64,000 nucleotides of DNA from Bifidobacterium sp. N4G05 (GCF_002742445.1 NZ_NJNQ01000001.1:124001-188000), one strand, 5' to 3'; shown: positions 28,447 to 38,262, counted from the first letter of the stretch. A program made the numbers and translations. Notes: a model not told the origin generated them from the sequence alone.

Positions 28447-28830
28447 TGCTTACAGCCCTGTGGCACGTAGGAGCACATAGGAGCCAAGGTTATTGCTTTA
28501 GACGATCTGCAACTTTTATGCCTTCATTCATCGTCGCACACTTCTTCTACCCCTGAAAATGCATGCCCGTCTTAAGGCCGCTCAATCCTCGATAGAAGAC
28601 GTACTGGCGTTCGATTACCCTAAAATGCAACGAATTATTACGATTGCGTCTCGGTCACGGACTCGTGAGAACGACGTAACGTCGTCATGGCATTTCGCAT
28701 GATTCGCGTGTTCTTTTCGAACTATATCTCGTTTTCCGTTTTTCTTGCGATTGCTTGATGCAGTTTTGCGATGCGATATCTGGTGCGATCGTATAGTGCG
28801 ATCTTCTGTGCTGCTATACAGTATGTGCTC
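28447..28830. other. Gene-poor gap with a cluster of TGCGAT motifs
   Basis: No supported gene is seen. A 47-codon open frame at 28559-28702 on the plus strand has no ribosome-binding site and is probably chance. TGCGAT occurs five times at 28746-28802 (starts 28746, 28767, 28772, 28784, 28797). The decamer ATGCGATATC at 28771 is the same one that is repeated before the ABC transporter at 17215 and 17230. Confidence 0.5.
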
Positions 28831-29751
28831 TTACAAAGTGCGCTTCGCACGAATCGCTTCGGCACGAATCGCCAGCTGGTCGTCTTCCGGATATTCGATA
28901 TGTTCGAGCGTCAATCCTTGCGGAGCGATCGGGCCGGTGCTGCCTTCACGCAGCGGCGTCACCATTTTTCCAGCGAACCAATCCAAGGAACGTTTGCCAA
29001 TACCGACCTGTACGCAACCGTTAACCAACGAACGCACCATATTGCGTGCGAATGCGTCGGCGACGATGGTGAAGCAGAGCAGTCCCGATTCCAAGGCGGG
29101 CGTTCGGTACCGCTCCCCCATGGTGGCTCCGTCGTCGATAAGCGGATGCTGCGGTATGCGCCTCCAATACGCGGTTTTGACCTCGCGTATGGTGGTCCCT
29201 CCCGGATTGGGAGTTGCGAACGAGCCGAAATCATGCAGACCGATCGTCATTTCAGCAGCCTTGTTCATGGCTTCGATGTCGAGATCATCGTCGATATGAA
29301 GCACGCAATTTCTGGTACGTGGATCGATTTCGCTTGATCGGTCGGCAATGCGATATACGTAGGTGCGTTCCAGCGCGGAGAAACGTGCGTCGAATCCTTT
29401 AGAGGCCTCTTTGATGGAACGAATGGCAATATCGTTCGGCAGCATGCGTTGCAGTCGTCGCGTCAACGCCATCGCCGGTTCGACCTGCATATGCCCGACG
29501 CAACGTGCAAGTGTCTCTTCATTGATATCGAGATGGCAAACTTGGTGCGACGCGTGCACGCCGGTATCGGTACGACCTGCGACGGTCAGGCGCAACGGCT
29601 CGTTGTCGTCGCCTTCCGGCACCCGCAGAATGGTATGCAGCACCCGTTCGATCTCACCTTGCACGGTGCGCATGTCAGGCTGTTTCGCCCATCCGTAAAA
29701 ATCGGTGCCGTCATATGCCAAGTCGATACGTAATCTCACGGCAATGAGCAT
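28831..29751 (-). CDS. truA: tRNA pseudouridine synthase A (positions 38-40)
   Basis: TruA modifies uridines 38-40 in tRNA anticodon arms. LRIDLAYDGTDFYGWAKQP is the family N-terminus and RTDTGVHASHQV carries the catalytic aspartate. With the ATG at 29751 it has 306 residues; a GTG at 29739 is an alternative and neither start has a clear ribosome-binding site. It lies downstream of rplQ, as in many actinobacteria, but a terminator separates them. Confidence 0.93.
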   Translation of the reverse strand: MLIAVRLRIDLAYDGTDFYGWAKQPDMRTVQGEIERVLHTILRVPEGDDNEPLRLTVAGRTDTGVHASHQVCHLDINEETLARCVGHMQVEPAMALTRRLQRMLPNDIAIRSIKEASKGFDARFSALERTYVYRIADRSSEIDPRTRNCVLHIDDDLDIEAMNKAAEMTIGLHDFGSFATPNPGGTTIREVKTAYWRRIPQHPLIDDGATMGERYRTPALESGLLCFTIVADAFARNMVRSLVNGCVQVGIGKRSLDWFAGKMVTPLREGSTGPIAPQGLTLEHIEYPEDDQLAIRAEAIRAKRTL

Positions 29752-29762
29752 AACAAAAGGCG

Positions 29763-29802
29763 CATAACAACACATGGCAACACATAACAACACATAACAA
29801 AA
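29763..29802. repeat. 10-bp tandem repeat, four copies
   Basis: CATAACAACA, CATGGCAACA, CATAACAACA and CATAACAAAA follow each other without gaps from 29763 to 29802, between the rplQ terminator and the truA start. It is probably in the truA promoter or leader. Confidence 0.85.
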
Positions 29803-29831
29803 AGGCTGGAAACCTTTCGATTCCCAGCCTT
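29796..29831 (-). terminator. Terminator after rplQ
   Basis: On the minus strand AAGGCTGG pairs with CCAGCCTT, with extra pairing inside, followed by TTTTGTTATG. It ends the infA-to-rplQ transcription unit. Confidence 0.8.
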
Positions 29832-29864
29832 CTGTATCAGCTAGTCAAGCCTGCCTGATGCCAA

Positions 29865-30347
29865 TCACTCGGCGTTCTCTGCGGTGGCTTCCGGAGCCTC
29901 AACCGGTGCCTCTTCGACAACCGGAGCTTCTTCAGCGGCAACCTTGGTTGCAGCTTCGGCTTCCTTGACCACAGCCTGCTTCGGGCTCACCGGCTCGGTG
30001 ACGAGCTCGATGACGGCTGCCGGAGCGGCATCGCCGCGACGCGGAGCGATCTTGACGATGCGGGTGTAGCCACCCTCACGCTGCTCCATCTGCTCGGCGA
30101 TCTCGGTGAACAGCTTGTGCACGACGGACTTGTTGCGGATGACACGCATCACGCGACGGCGGCTGTGCAGATCACCACGCTTGGCGAGCGTGATCAGGCG
30201 CTCAGCCAGCGGACGAAGGCGCTTGGCCTTCGGCAGGGTGGTGGTGATGCGGCCGCGCTGGAACAGGCTGGTAGCCATGTTCGCGAGCATAAGACGCTCA
30301 TGAGCCGGGCTGGAGGCCAGACGCGGACCCTTCTTTGGTGTAGGCAT
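29865..30347 (-). CDS. rplQ: Ribosomal protein L17 (bL17)
   Basis: A large-subunit protein near the exit tunnel. [21 protein letters not shown] is diagnostic, followed by the usual basic core to about residue 120. The last 40 residues are an Ala/Glu/Pro/Val-rich acidic tail ([20 protein letters not shown]), so the protein is 160 residues rather than about 120-127. It follows rpoA, as in other bacteria. Confidence 0.97.
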   Translation of the reverse strand: MPTPKKGPRLASSPAHERLMLANMATSLFQRGRITTTLPKAKRLRPLAERLITLAKRGDLHSRRRVMRVIRNKSVVHKLFTEIAEQMEQREGGYTRIVKIAPRRGDAAPAAVIELVTEPVSPKQAVVKEAEAATKVAAEEAPVVEEAPVEAPEATAENAE

Positions 30348-30435
30348 TGTTTCTCCTTGAAAGCCCCGTCGGATTCAGGTGGGCAGTCGCCCGAACATCC
30401 GAATCCAACGAAGCGGTTAGGTCAAAAGCGGCGAA

Positions 30436-31431
30436 TCACTCGTCTTCCGGCGAGAAGAAAGTGCCACCTTCGAGGTTGTTGGTATCGAAGTTGCCCAGCG
30501 GGGAAGCCTTGAGAGCCAGACCCAAGGACTGGAGCTTTTCCTTGACTTCGTCGATGGACTTCATACCGAAATTGCGGATGTCGAGCAGATCCTGCTCAGT
30601 GTGGGCGACCAGCTCGCCGATCGTGTGGATGCCTTCACGCTTCAGGCAGTTGTAGCTGCGCTGGGTGAGGTTGAGATCCTCAATCGGAACGGCCATCTCC
30701 GGGTTGGTTTCCTCTGCCACCGGGGCAGGTCCAACCTCGACGCCCTCAGCCTGGGTATTGAGCTCGCGGCACAGGCCGAAGAGCTCCACCAAGGTGGAGC
30801 CTGCGGATGCGACTGCATCGCGCGGGGAGATTGCCGGCTTGGTCTCCACGTCCAGGATGAGCTTGTCGAAGTCAGTGCGCTGTTCAACGCGGGTGGCTTC
30901 CACACGATAGCTCACCTTGAGCACCGGGGAGTAAATCGAGTCGACCGGAATACGACCGATCTCGGCGTTATCCTGCTTGTTCATCTGGGCAGGCACATAA
31001 CCACGACCACGCTCGACGGTGAACTCGATTTCGAGTTCCCCATCTTCCGCGAGGGTTGCGATATGCATATCCGGGTTGGCGATAGTGACGCCGGCCGGAG
31101 GGGTGATGTCACCCGCGGTGGCCTCGCCCTTGCCGCTCTTGCGCAGATACATGACAACCGGCTCATCGTATTCGCTGGTGAGCACGATGCCCTTGATGTT
31201 CAGCAGGATCTCGGTAACGTCCTCTTCAACACCCGGCAGAGTGGTGAACTCGTGCGGGACGCCGGAGATACGCACCGAAGTCACAGCCGCTCCAGGGATG
31301 GAGCTCAGGAGGGTGCGGCGCAGCGAGTTGCCAAGCGTGTAACCGAAACCAGGCTCGAGAGGCTCGATGGTGAAGCGGGAACGCTGAGGGTTGAGAGATT
31401 CCTCGGTAAGTGTCGGACGCTGTGCGATAAG
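30436..31431 (-). CDS. rpoA: RNA polymerase alpha subunit
   Basis: This 331-residue subunit starts polymerase assembly (N-terminal dimerisation domain, [25 protein letters not shown]) and contacts promoters and activators through the C-terminal domain ([20 protein letters not shown], then [17 protein letters not shown]). The start is a GTG at 31431 ([11 protein letters not shown]) with an AAAGGA site. The frame extends upstream, but that part is not family-like. It sits between rpsK and rplQ as usual. Confidence 0.97.
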   Translation of the reverse strand, partial: LIAQRPTLTEESLNPQRSRFTIEPLEPGFGYTLGNSLRRTLLSSIPGAAVTSVRISGVPHEFTTLPGVEEDVTEILLNIKGIVLTSEYDEPVVMYLRKSGKGEATAGDITPPAGVTIANPDMHIATLAEDGELEIEFTVERGRGYVPAQMNKQDNAEIGRIPVDSIYSPVLKVSYRVEATRVEQRTDFDKLILDVETKPAISPRDAVASAGSTLVELFGLCRELNTQAEGVEVGPAPVAEETNPEMAVPIEDLNLTQRSYNCLKREGIHTIGELVAHTEQDLLDIRNFGMKSIDEVKEKLQSLGLALKASPLGNFDTNNLEGGTFFSPEDE

Positions 31432-31514
31432 CACTGTGGTTATCCTTTCAGCTTCAGGCCGGTGGTGCACTCACCGGCCATAAGCGGCGTTGGATTGATG
31501 ATTTTTTCTAGTGC

Positions 31515-31913
31515 TCAGACGCGACGGCGCTTCGGAGGACGAACGCCGTTGTGTGCCTGCGGGGTGACGTCGGTAATGGAACCGACTTCGAGTCCGGCGG
31601 ACTGCAGGGAACGGATAGCGGTTTCACGACCGGAACCCGGACCCTTCACGAACACGTCGACCTTCTTCAGACCGTGCTCCATAGCCTTGCGGGCTGCGGA
31701 TTCAGCGGCCATGCCAGCGGCGTACGGCGTAGACTTACGGGAGCCCTTGAAGCCGACATCGCCACCGGACGCCCAGGACACAACTGCGCCGGACGGGTCG
31801 GTGATCGAAATGATGGTGTTGTTGAAAGTGGACTTGATGTGCGCCTGCCCAACCGGGACCGACTTACGGTCGCGGCGACGCGGCTTGCGCGCGGCTTGCT
31901 TTTGAGCTGCCAT
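31515..31913 (-). CDS. rpsK: Ribosomal protein S11 (uS11)
   Basis: A 132-residue 30S platform protein. It has [21 protein letters not shown], the [14 protein letters not shown] motif and the basic end [11 protein letters not shown]. It lies between rpsM and rpoA in the alpha operon order. Confidence 0.98.
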   Translation of the reverse strand: MAAQKQAARKPRRRDRKSVPVGQAHIKSTFNNTIISITDPSGAVVSWASGGDVGFKGSRKSTPYAAGMAAESAARKAMEHGLKKVDVFVKGPGSGRETAIRSLQSAGLEVGSITDVTPQAHNGVRPPKRRRV

Positions 31914-31997
31914 TGACCCTCGTTTCCTAATAACGAATTTGCTTTTTTGTTCAGGCGATGAAACTTACGTCTCGTGGTCTGAACTGACAGCCACCGA

Positions 31998-32375
31998 TTA
32001 CTTGGTGGCCTTCTTCTTTCCGGCGACCGTACGCTTCGGTCCCTTGCGGGTGCGCGCATTGGTCTTGGTGCGCTGACCGCGCACAGGAAGTCCCTTACGG
32101 TGACGCTGGCCTTGGTAGCAGTTGATCTGAATCTTACGACGGATATCCGCATCGATTTCACGACGCAGATCACCCTCGATCTTGTAGTTACCCTCGAGGT
32201 AGTCACGCAGCGTGATCAGCTGCTCATCCGTCAGATCCTTGACGCGAATATCCGGGTTGATACCGGTCGCGGCAAGCGTTTCCTTGGCACGAGTGCGACC
32301 CACACCAAAGATGTAGGTGAGGGCGATCTCGATGCGCTTCTCATTGGGGATGTCGACTCCGGCAAGACGTGCCAT
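31998..32375 (-). CDS. rpsM: Ribosomal protein S13 (uS13)
   Basis: A 125-residue 30S head protein that contacts the 50S subunit and P-site t[23 protein letters not shown] and [20 protein letters not shown] are diagnostic. The ATG at 32375 was chosen over an upstream in-frame start because it gives the family N-terminus. It is followed by rpsK. Confidence 0.97.
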   Translation of the reverse strand: MARLAGVDIPNEKRIEIALTYIFGVGRTRAKETLAATGINPDIRVKDLTDEQLITLRDYLEGNYKIEGDLRREIDADIRRKIQINCYQGQRHRKGLPVRGQRTKTNARTRKGPKRTVAGKKKATK

Positions 32376-32511
32376 TGCGATTCCTTCTGTTTTCCGCAGG
32401 TCTTGCACCGAGTCGTCCGGTTTCCCGGCCCGGGCCTGCGTACCCGGGGTTCATATCGCTTGCGCGATCTGTGACTCAGCGCCTGTACTTATTGTGCCGC
32501 TGGATCTACTC

Positions 32512-32625
32512 TCAGCCCTGACGCTGCTTGTGGCGCGGGTTGACGCAGATCACCATGACGCGGCCGTGACGACGGATCACGCGGCAATTCTCGCAGATCC
32601 TCTTCACACTAGGGCTGACCTTCAT
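32512..32625 (-). CDS. rpmJ: Ribosomal protein L36 (bL36)
   Basis: A 37-residue zinc-ribbon protein, beginning [20 protein letters not shown] and ending NPRHKQRQG. The cysteines of CENC, a third in VICV and the terminal histidine are kept, so this is the zinc-binding form. It lies between infA and rpsM and is too short for most gene searches. Confidence 0.95.
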
Positions 32626-32647
32626 GGTTTTCCTTTGCTTATGTACC

Positions 32648-32866
32648 TTACTTGTAACGGTACGTAATACGGCCGCGGTTCAGATCGTAGGGGCTCATTT
32701 CAAGCACAACACGATCCTGCGGCAGAATGCGGATGTAGTTCTTCCTCATCTTGCCCGAGATGGTTGCGAGCACGATATGCTTGTTCTCGAGTTCAACGCG
32801 GAACATCGCGTTCGGCAGTGCTTCCACTACCTGTCCTTCGACTTCAATCACACCGTCTTTAGCCAT
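32648..32866 (-). CDS. infA: Translation initiation factor IF-1
   Basis: A 72-residue OB-fold protein that binds the 30S A site during initiation. [20 protein letters not shown] and [20 protein letters not shown] are typical. It is the first gene of the infA-rpmJ-rpsM-rpsK-rpoA-rplQ unit; a terminator lies upstream of it. Confidence 0.98.
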
Positions 32867-32934
32867 GAGCCTCGTTCCGTTCTTTGGCGATTACTATGAG
32901 TGCCCGAAGACACACCAACTTGCAAGAATACACG

Positions 32935-32980
32935 AAAACGGGAATTGCGGCACGTTCGGCGTGTCGCAATTCCCGTTTTT
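32935..32980 (-). terminator. Terminator of adk
   Basis: AAAACGGGAATTGCG pairs with CGCAATTCCCGTTTT, a 15-bp perfect stem, with the T run forming part of the stem base. It separates adk from infA. Confidence 0.85.
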
Positions 32981-33062
32981 GATCGACTTATGGTATTTTA
33001 TTGGGCTTTCTTATCTATGCATATGATTCGAATCAGCCCAATCCTCAGCTATTTTAGCTATT

Positions 33063-33623
33063 TCAGCCGAGTTCAGCCACGATGGTGGACTGGATCTCTT
33101 CGACGGAACCGACGCCGTTGAAGGTCTTCAGCAGGCCACGCTCTTCGTAGGTTGCCAGCAGCGGAGCGGTTTCCTTGGCATACACGTCGAGGCGCTTGGC
33201 GATTGCTTCCGGAGTGTCGTCGGAGCGTCCTTCGATCTCGGCGCGCTTCTTCATGCGCTCCATAAGCACGTCATGCTCGGCGTCGAGAGCCACCACGGCG
33301 TCCAGCGGAGTGTTCAGATCGGCAAGGATGGCGTCCAGTGCTTCGACCTGGGAGGCGTTGCGCGGGTAGCCATCGAGAATCCAGCCGTTCTTGGCATCGT
33401 CCATGGCCAAGCGATCCTTGACGATCTTGTTGGTCAGCTCGTCAGGAACCAGTTCGCCCTTATCGATGTATTTCAGCGCCTCAACGCCAAGCTCAGTCTT
33501 GTTCTTGATGTTGTAGCGGAAGATATCGCCGGTGGAGATTGCCGGAATACCGTAGTGTTCGCTCAGCAGAGCAGCCTGAGTGCCCTTGCCGACGCCCTGA
33601 GGTCCCATGATCAGCAGTCGCAT
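33063..33623 (-). CDS. adk: Adenylate kinase
   Basis: This 186-residue enzyme converts ATP plus AMP to two ADP. MRLLIMGPQGVGKGTQAALL carries the P-loop, and GYPRNASQVEALD is the AMP-site region; the lid is short (RAEIEGRSDDTPEAI), as in the actinobacterial short form without a zinc lid. ATG 33623 was chosen for the family N-terminus. It has its own flanking terminators, so it is likely to be transcribed alone. Confidence 0.97.
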   Translation of the reverse strand: MRLLIMGPQGVGKGTQAALLSEHYGIPAISTGDIFRYNIKNKTELGVEALKYIDKGELVPDELTNKIVKDRLAMDDAKNGWILDGYPRNASQVEALDAILADLNTPLDAVVALDAEHDVLMERMKKRAEIEGRSDDTPEAIAKRLDVYAKETAPLLATYEERGLLKTFNGVGSVEEIQSTIVAELG

Positions 33624-33680
33624 ATTATTCTCCGTTTCATTTGGCCTCTTTCGAGGCTTTCTGATTCTCGATTGTTTATA

Positions 33681-33726
33681 TAAAAAATCGTGATACCGCC
33701 TCATGCCGAAACGGTATCACGATTTC
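33681..33726 (-). terminator. Terminator of secY
   Basis: On the minus strand AAATCGTGATACCG pairs with CGGTATCACGATTT, followed by TTTTATATAAA. The stem is 14 bp and perfect. It lies six bases after the secY stop and before adk. Confidence 0.9.
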
Positions 33727-33732
33727 AAGTCT

Positions 33733-35070
33733 TTACTTGCCTTCCTTGTGGTCAGTGCTCTCGAACAGGAATCCAGCGTACTGGAACTGTTCGGTCTGAG
33801 CCTTGGCCTGACGCAGGGTGTCGAGGCCGACGCCTGCGATGATCAGGATGGTGGTGCCGCCGAACGGCAACTTGGTGTTGAGGTCAAGCGCCATGATGAG
33901 CACGGTCGGAATAAGCGCCACGAATAGCAGGTACACGGCGCCGACGGTGTTGAGCCTGTTCATCACGTAGCTCAGATAACGGCTGGTGGCGCTGCCTGCG
34001 CGGATGCCCGGAATGAAGCCGCCATACTGCTTCATGTTGTCTGCGGTCTCGTCCGGGTTGAAGGTGATTTCCGTGTAGAAGAAGCAGAAGAACACGATCA
34101 TCAGCGCGTACAGTGCGATGTACCACACGGAAGTGGTGTTGGCCAGGTTGGAGTTGATCCACTTGACCCAGGACTGGCTGGAATTGCCGAACTGTGCGAT
34201 CAGGGTCGGGATGGCCAGAATGGAGGACGCGAAGATCGGCGGGATAACGCCGCTCATATTGATCTTCAGCGGCAGATAGGTGGAGGATCCGCCGTACATC
34301 TTGCGGCCAATCATACGACGGGTGTACTGCACCGGAATACGGCGCTGGGAAAGCTCGACATAGATGACGAGGATCATGATGACCAACAGCACGCCGACGA
34401 CCGCGGCAAACTTCCCCCAATTGCCATCGGTGCCTTTGGTACCCCAACCGATCTCCCACAACTGTGGCAGGAAGCCGGAGCAGATGGACATGAAGATAAG
34501 GATGGACATACCCTGGCCAAGACCCTTATCGGTGATCAATTCGGCCATCCACATGATCAGGCCCGTACCACCGGTCATGATCAGCACCATGACCACGAGA
34601 TTCCAGACGGAACCGTCAGGCACGACCTGGGAACACTGGTAGTTGAACAGGGCGCCTGAGCGGGCGGTCACCAGAATGGTGGTGGACTGCAGCACAGCGA
34701 GGCCGATGGTCAGGTAACGAGTGTACTGGGTCAGTTTGGCTTCGCCAGACTGGCCTTCCTTATGCAGCGCCTCAAAGCGAGGAATGACCACGCGGAGCAG
34801 CTGGATGACGATGGATGCCGTGATGTACGGCATGACACCCAGTGCGAAGATCGACAGCTGCAGCATTGCGCCGCCGGAGAAGAGGTTCACCAGACTAATG
34901 AAGTTCTCGGAGGTGCTGTTCATCGAGCCGACGCACTCCTGGACCACCTTGTAGTCGACACCTGGGGTCGGAATGAACGAGCCAATACGATAAATGATGA
35001 TGATGCCAAGAGTGAAGAGGATCTTGTTCCTCAACTCCTTGGTTTTCAAGGCCTGGATTAACGTCCTCAC
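33733..35070 (-). CDS. secY: Protein translocase subunit SecY
   Basis: SecY is the channel of the Sec translocon. The 445-residue protein has ten membrane segments, begins with TLIQALKTKELRNKILFTLG, and shows GVMPYITASIVIQLL and the cytosolic-loop residues RIPVQYTRR. The start is a GTG at 35070 with a GGAAGGAAT-like site. It is bounded on both sides by terminators and by a 240-base gap upstream, so here it is not simply the tail of the spc operon. Confidence 0.97.
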   Translation of the reverse strand: MRTLIQALKTKELRNKILFTLGIIIIYRIGSFIPTPGVDYKVVQECVGSMNSTSENFISLVNLFSGGAMLQLSIFALGVMPYITASIVIQLLRVVIPRFEALHKEGQSGEAKLTQYTRYLTIGLAVLQSTTILVTARSGALFNYQCSQVVPDGSVWNLVVMVLIMTGGTGLIMWMAELITDKGLGQGMSILIFMSICSGFLPQLWEIGWGTKGTDGNWGKFAAVVGVLLVIMILVIYVELSQRRIPVQYTRRMIGRKMYGGSSTYLPLKINMSGVIPPIFASSILAIPTLIAQFGNSSQSWVKWINSNLANTTSVWYIALYALMIVFFCFFYTEITFNPDETADNMKQYGGFIPGIRAGSATSRYLSYVMNRLNTVGAVYLLFVALIPTVLIMALDLNTKLPFGGTTILIIAGVGLDTLRQAKAQTEQFQYAGFLFESTDHKEGK

Positions 35071-35245
35071 CTGGGATTCCTTCCATCGACGTGCGCGCCT
35101 GCGCACCCATGCAAAAAACAGACTCTACCGGTCGAGTCTAGCGTACGGCGTCTACCTACACGTGGAGTGTTCCATCCTTTGCTGGTTTTTTATTAGATTT
35201 CTGGGCATTGTTTTTCGTTCCCCGTACTGGATCGAAAAACGAAAT

Positions 35246-35278
35246 GAGGCTTCCCCCGCCCCAGCGGGAGAAGCCTCA
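35246..35278 (-). terminator. Terminator of the spc operon after rplO
   Basis: On the minus strand GAGGCTTCTCCCGC pairs with GCGGGGGAAGCCTC around a tetraloop, followed by ATTTCGTTTTTCG. It separates rplO from secY. Confidence 0.8.
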
Positions 35279-35311
35279 CTCACGAGCTTAAGTCAGCTAC
35301 ATTCCGTGAAA

Positions 35312-35758
35312 TCAGTCCTCGGAGATGGAGCCGCCGGCAGCCTCAATCTTAGACTTGGCGGAAGCGGAAGCCTTGACACCCTTAATGGTGTAGGCAGCCG
35401 AAACCTCGCCGTCGCCCAGAACCTTGACCGGGTAGCCGTCACGCACGGCACCCTTGGCAACCAGATCAGCAACGGTAATCTCGCCACCCTGCGGGAACAG
35501 TTCCGCAAGAGCTGCGACGTTGACGACCTGATACTCCTTCTTGAACGGGCTCTTGAAGCCACGCAGCTTCGGAAGGCGCATGTACAGCGGCAGCTGGCCA
35601 CCTTCGAAGCCCGGGCGAACCTGGTAGCGCTTCTTGGTGCCCTTGTCGCCACGGCCCGAGGTCTTACCCTTGGAGCCTTCACCACGACCGACGCGAATGC
35701 GATCCTTCTTGGCGCCCGGAGCCGGCTTCAGGTCATGCATCTGCAGAATATCTGCCAT
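35312..35758 (-). CDS. rplO: Ribosomal protein L15 (uL15)
   Basis: A 148-residue 50S protein. The glycine- and basic-rich N-terminus ([20 protein letters not shown], then [11 protein letters not shown]) and [18 protein letters not shown] are diagnostic. It is the last gene of the rpsJ-led series before a terminator. Confidence 0.97.
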   Translation of the reverse strand: MADILQMHDLKPAPGAKKDRIRVGRGEGSKGKTSGRGDKGTKKRYQVRPGFEGGQLPLYMRLPKLRGFKSPFKKEYQVVNVAALAELFPQGGEITVADLVAKGAVRDGYPVKVLGDGEVSAAYTIKGVKASASAKSKIEAAGGSISED

Positions 35759-35760
35759 AA

Positions 35761-35946
35761 TCAGTCAGCCTCCTCAACGGTGACCAGGTGACGGAGAACC
35801 ATCAGCTGGCCACGAAGGGCCGGGGTGTCCTCACGAGTCACGGTCTTGCCAATCTTGTTCAGGCCCAGAGTCTGAGCCGCAGCACGCTGCTTCGGAGTGG
35901 AGTTCACCAGACCGTGGTGCAGCTTGATGTTCAGGTTAGTCATCAC
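35761..35946 (-). CDS. rpmD: Ribosomal protein L30 (uL30)
   Basis: A 61-residue 50S protein with [20 protein letters not shown] and [10 protein letters not shown]. The start overlaps the rpsE stop by four bases (ATGA); a second ATG follows at once. It is two bases from rplO. Confidence 0.96.
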   Translation of the reverse strand: MMTNLNIKLHHGLVNSTPKQRAAAQTLGLNKIGKTVTREDTPALRGQLMVLRHLVTVEEAD

Positions 35947-36668
35947 TCACCGTCCTTCTGAGCGGCCTTGGCCTGTGCTTCTTCACGAGCCTTGCGAGCC
36001 TCGGCGATGCCTTCGGCGCGAGCACGCAGCAGGGAGTCAGGAGCCACCTCTTCGAGGGACATGCCACGACGAGCTGCGATCTCTTCCGGCTCTTCGAGCT
36101 TCTTGAGAGCGTCGACAGTTGCGCGCACCACGTTGACGGCGGTGGCGGAGCCCATCGACTTGGTCAGGACGTCGGTGATGCCAGCACATTCCATGACGGC
36201 GCGGACTGCACCGCCGGCGATAACGCCGGTACCCGGAGCAGCCGGGCGCAGGAGCACGGTACCTGCTGCATCATGACCGATCACCGGGTGGGTGACGGTG
36301 CCCTTGATGCGCGGAACGGTGAACATGTGCTTCTTGGCATCCAGCTGGCCCTTGGCGATTGCAGCCGGGACCTCACGGGACTTGCCGTAGCCGACACCCA
36401 CGGTGCCGTTGCCGTCGCCAACCACCACGAGGGCGGCGAAGCTGAACGTACGACCACCCTTGTGGGTCTTGGACACACGGTTGATGGTCACCACGCGATC
36501 GAGCAACTCGTTCTCGTGAGATTCCTCACGACGATTGCGACGCTCGCCACGACGACCCTCGCCACGCTGGCCACGACGGGACTTGCGATCCTCGTTGGTA
36601 GCCTCAGCAGCAGCCTGAGTGTTCTGAGTTTCTTCAGCCACTTGGGTTTCCTTTTCGTTGTCGCTCAC
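35943..36668 (-). CDS. rpsE: Ribosomal protein S5 (uS5)
   Basis: A 30S protein important for accuracy and mRNA unwinding. The core has [20 protein letters not shown] and [11 protein letters not shown]. It is 241 residues against about 166 in E. coli: an extra 50-residue N-terminus rich in Glu, Arg and Gln ([20 protein letters not shown]) and a charged Ala/Glu tail. It overlaps rplR and rpmD by four bases each. Confidence 0.97.
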   Translation of the reverse strand: MSDNEKETQVAEETQNTQAAAEATNEDRKSRRGQRGEGRRGERRNRREESHENELLDRVVTINRVSKTHKGGRTFSFAALVVVGDGNGTVGVGYGKSREVPAAIAKGQLDAKKHMFTVPRIKGTVTHPVIGHDAAGTVLLRPAAPGTGVIAGGAVRAVMECAGITDVLTKSMGSATAVNVVRATVDALKKLEEPEEIAARRGMSLEEVAPDSLLRARAEGIAEARKAREEAQAKAAQKDGE

Positions 36669-37036
36669 AGTGCCAGACCTCCCTCGCGGGCGCCTTCAGC
36701 GACAGCTGCGACGCGGCCATGATACTTGTTGCCGCCACGATCGAACACAACCGCGGTGATGCCTGCGTCCTGAGCCTTCTTGGCAATCAGTTCGCCGACC
36801 TTCTTGGCGGCTTCGGTCTTGGTGCCCTCGAAACCAGCGAAATCGCTCATCAGAGTGGATTCGCTCACCAAGGTGATGCCCTTGGTGTCGTCAATGATCT
36901 GGGCAACCATGTGACGGTTGGAACGGGTAACCACCAGACGCGGGAGCTCCGGGGTACCGCTGATGCGCTTGCGCAGACGAGCGTGACGGCGCTGGAGCGC
37001 GACCTTCTTGCCCTTACCGAAAATCTGGACGCTCAT
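36665..37036 (-). CDS. rplR: Ribosomal protein L18 (uL18)
   Basis: A 123-residue protein that binds 5S r[23 protein letters not shown] and [20 protein letters not shown] are diagnostic. It abuts rplF (one shared base) and overlaps rpsE. Confidence 0.97.
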   Translation of the reverse strand: MSVQIFGKGKKVALQRRHARLRKRISGTPELPRLVVTRSNRHMVAQIIDDTKGITLVSESTLMSDFAGFEGTKTEAAKKVGELIAKKAQDAGITAVVFDRGGNKYHGRVAAVAEGAREGGLAL

Positions 37037-37575
37037 TACTTACCAGCCTTTCCAGCCTTGCGCAGGATGCGTTCATCCGAGTACTTGATGCCCTTGCCCT
37101 TGTAGGGTTCCGGAGCGCGAAGCTTGCGGATGTTTGCGGCGCACTGGCCGACAGCCTGCTTGTCGATACCCTTGACGATCACCTGGTTCGGGTTCGGCAG
37201 TTCGAACTCGATGCCTTCCGGCGGCTCAACGGTGATGGTGTGGGAATAACCGAGGGAGAACTCGATACCCTTACCCTTCGCCTGAGCACGGTAACCGGTG
37301 CCGACGATATCCAAGGTCTTGGCATAGCCTTCGTGCACGCCCTTGACCATGCTCGCCACGATGGAACGAGCCAGGCCGTGCTTTGCACGGGTCGGACGCA
37401 GATCGTCAGCCGGGACGAGGATGATCTCGTTGCCTTCGACCTGAGCGGTGATGCCTTCCGGAATCTCGTAGGAGTCAGTGCCCTTAACGCCCTTGGCGGT
37501 GAAGGACTGACCGTCGATCTTAACTTCCACGCCAGCAGGAATGGTGACGGGGAGCTTACCAATATGCGATGCCAT
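37036..37575 (-). CDS. rplF: Ribosomal protein L6 (uL6)
   Basis: A 179-residue 50S protein near the factor-binding site. [20 protein letters not shown] and the C-terminal [20 protein letters not shown] are diagnostic. It follows rpsH with 17 bases between. Confidence 0.97.
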   Translation of the reverse strand: MASHIGKLPVTIPAGVEVKIDGQSFTAKGVKGTDSYEIPEGITAQVEGNEIILVPADDLRPTRAKHGLARSIVASMVKGVHEGYAKTLDIVGTGYRAQAKGKGIEFSLGYSHTITVEPPEGIEFELPNPNQVIVKGIDKQAVGQCAANIRKLRAPEPYKGKGIKYSDERILRKAGKAGK

Positions 37576-37592
37576 GTTTCAGCTCTCCTTTC

Positions 37593-37991
37593 TCACCAAA
37601 CGAAAGCGACGATTTCGCCGCCGATGCCTCGGTCGAGGCATTCCTTCTGGGTCAGCAGTCCCGAGCTAGTCGAGATGATTGCGATGCCAAGACCACCGAG
37701 CGGCATCGGCAGAGCATCGGACTTTGCGTAACGACGCAGGCCCGGCTTGGAGATGCGCTTGATGCCCTGGATGGAACGCTCGCCGTTCGGACCATACTTG
37801 AGGGTGACCTCGAGAGTCTGGCCGACCTTGGCTTCCTTAGCGGTGAAGTCCTTGATGTAGCCTTCGCGCTTCAGAATCTCGGCGATGTTCGCCTTGAACT
37901 TGGAGTACGGCATATCCACGGTTTCGTGCTTTGCCGCGCTCGCATTACGCAGACGCGTAAGCATGTCTGCGATCGGATCTGTCATTGTCAT
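37593..37991 (-). CDS. rpsH: Ribosomal protein S8 (uS8)
   Basis: A 132-residue 30S assembly protein and, in other bacteria, the repressor of the spc operon. [20 protein letters not shown] and [20 protein letters not shown] are diagnostic. Two in-frame ATGs (37991 and 37985) are possible. Confidence 0.97.
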   Translation of the reverse strand: MTMTDPIADMLTRLRNASAAKHETVDMPYSKFKANIAEILKREGYIKDFTAKEAKVGQTLEVTLKYGPNGERSIQGIKRISKPGLRRYAKSDALPMPLGGLGIAIISTSSGLLTQKECLDRGIGGEIVAFVW

Positions 37992-38075
37992 TTGGGCTTA
38001 TTGCCCTTTCTCGCCGTGGTTTCCGCCGCCCGCACGCTTTTCAGCGATTGGGCCGCGGACCTTCAGCGTCGTTAT

Positions 38076-38261
38076 TTACCAACTGGACTTCGTAACGCCG
38101 GGCAGCTCGCCGCGGTGGGCCTTCTCACGAAGGCAGATGCGGCAAAGGCCGAACTTGCGGTAGACGGAGTGAGGACGACCGCAGACCTGGCAACGCGTAT
38201 AAGCGCGCACCTTGAACTTCGGCTTAGCGGCCGCCTTGTTCTTAAGAGCGGTTTTTGCCAT
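38076..38261 (-). CDS. rpsN: Ribosomal protein S14, zinc-binding type (uS14)
   Basis: A 61-residue S14 of the zinc type: [20 protein letters not shown] carries the four zinc ligands. [20 protein letters not shown] is the usual start. It lies between rplE and rpsH, the normal position for the type Z gene. It is one base from rplE. Confidence 0.97.
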   Translation of the reverse strand: MAKTALKNKAAAKPKFKVRAYTRCQVCGRPHSVYRKFGLCRICLREKAHRGELPGVTKSSW

Positions 38262-38262
38262 A

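Noticed and set aside
28559..28702. 47-codon plus-strand frame in the gap before truA
   Set aside because: There is no ribosome-binding site, no recognisable family, and nothing to distinguish it from chance.
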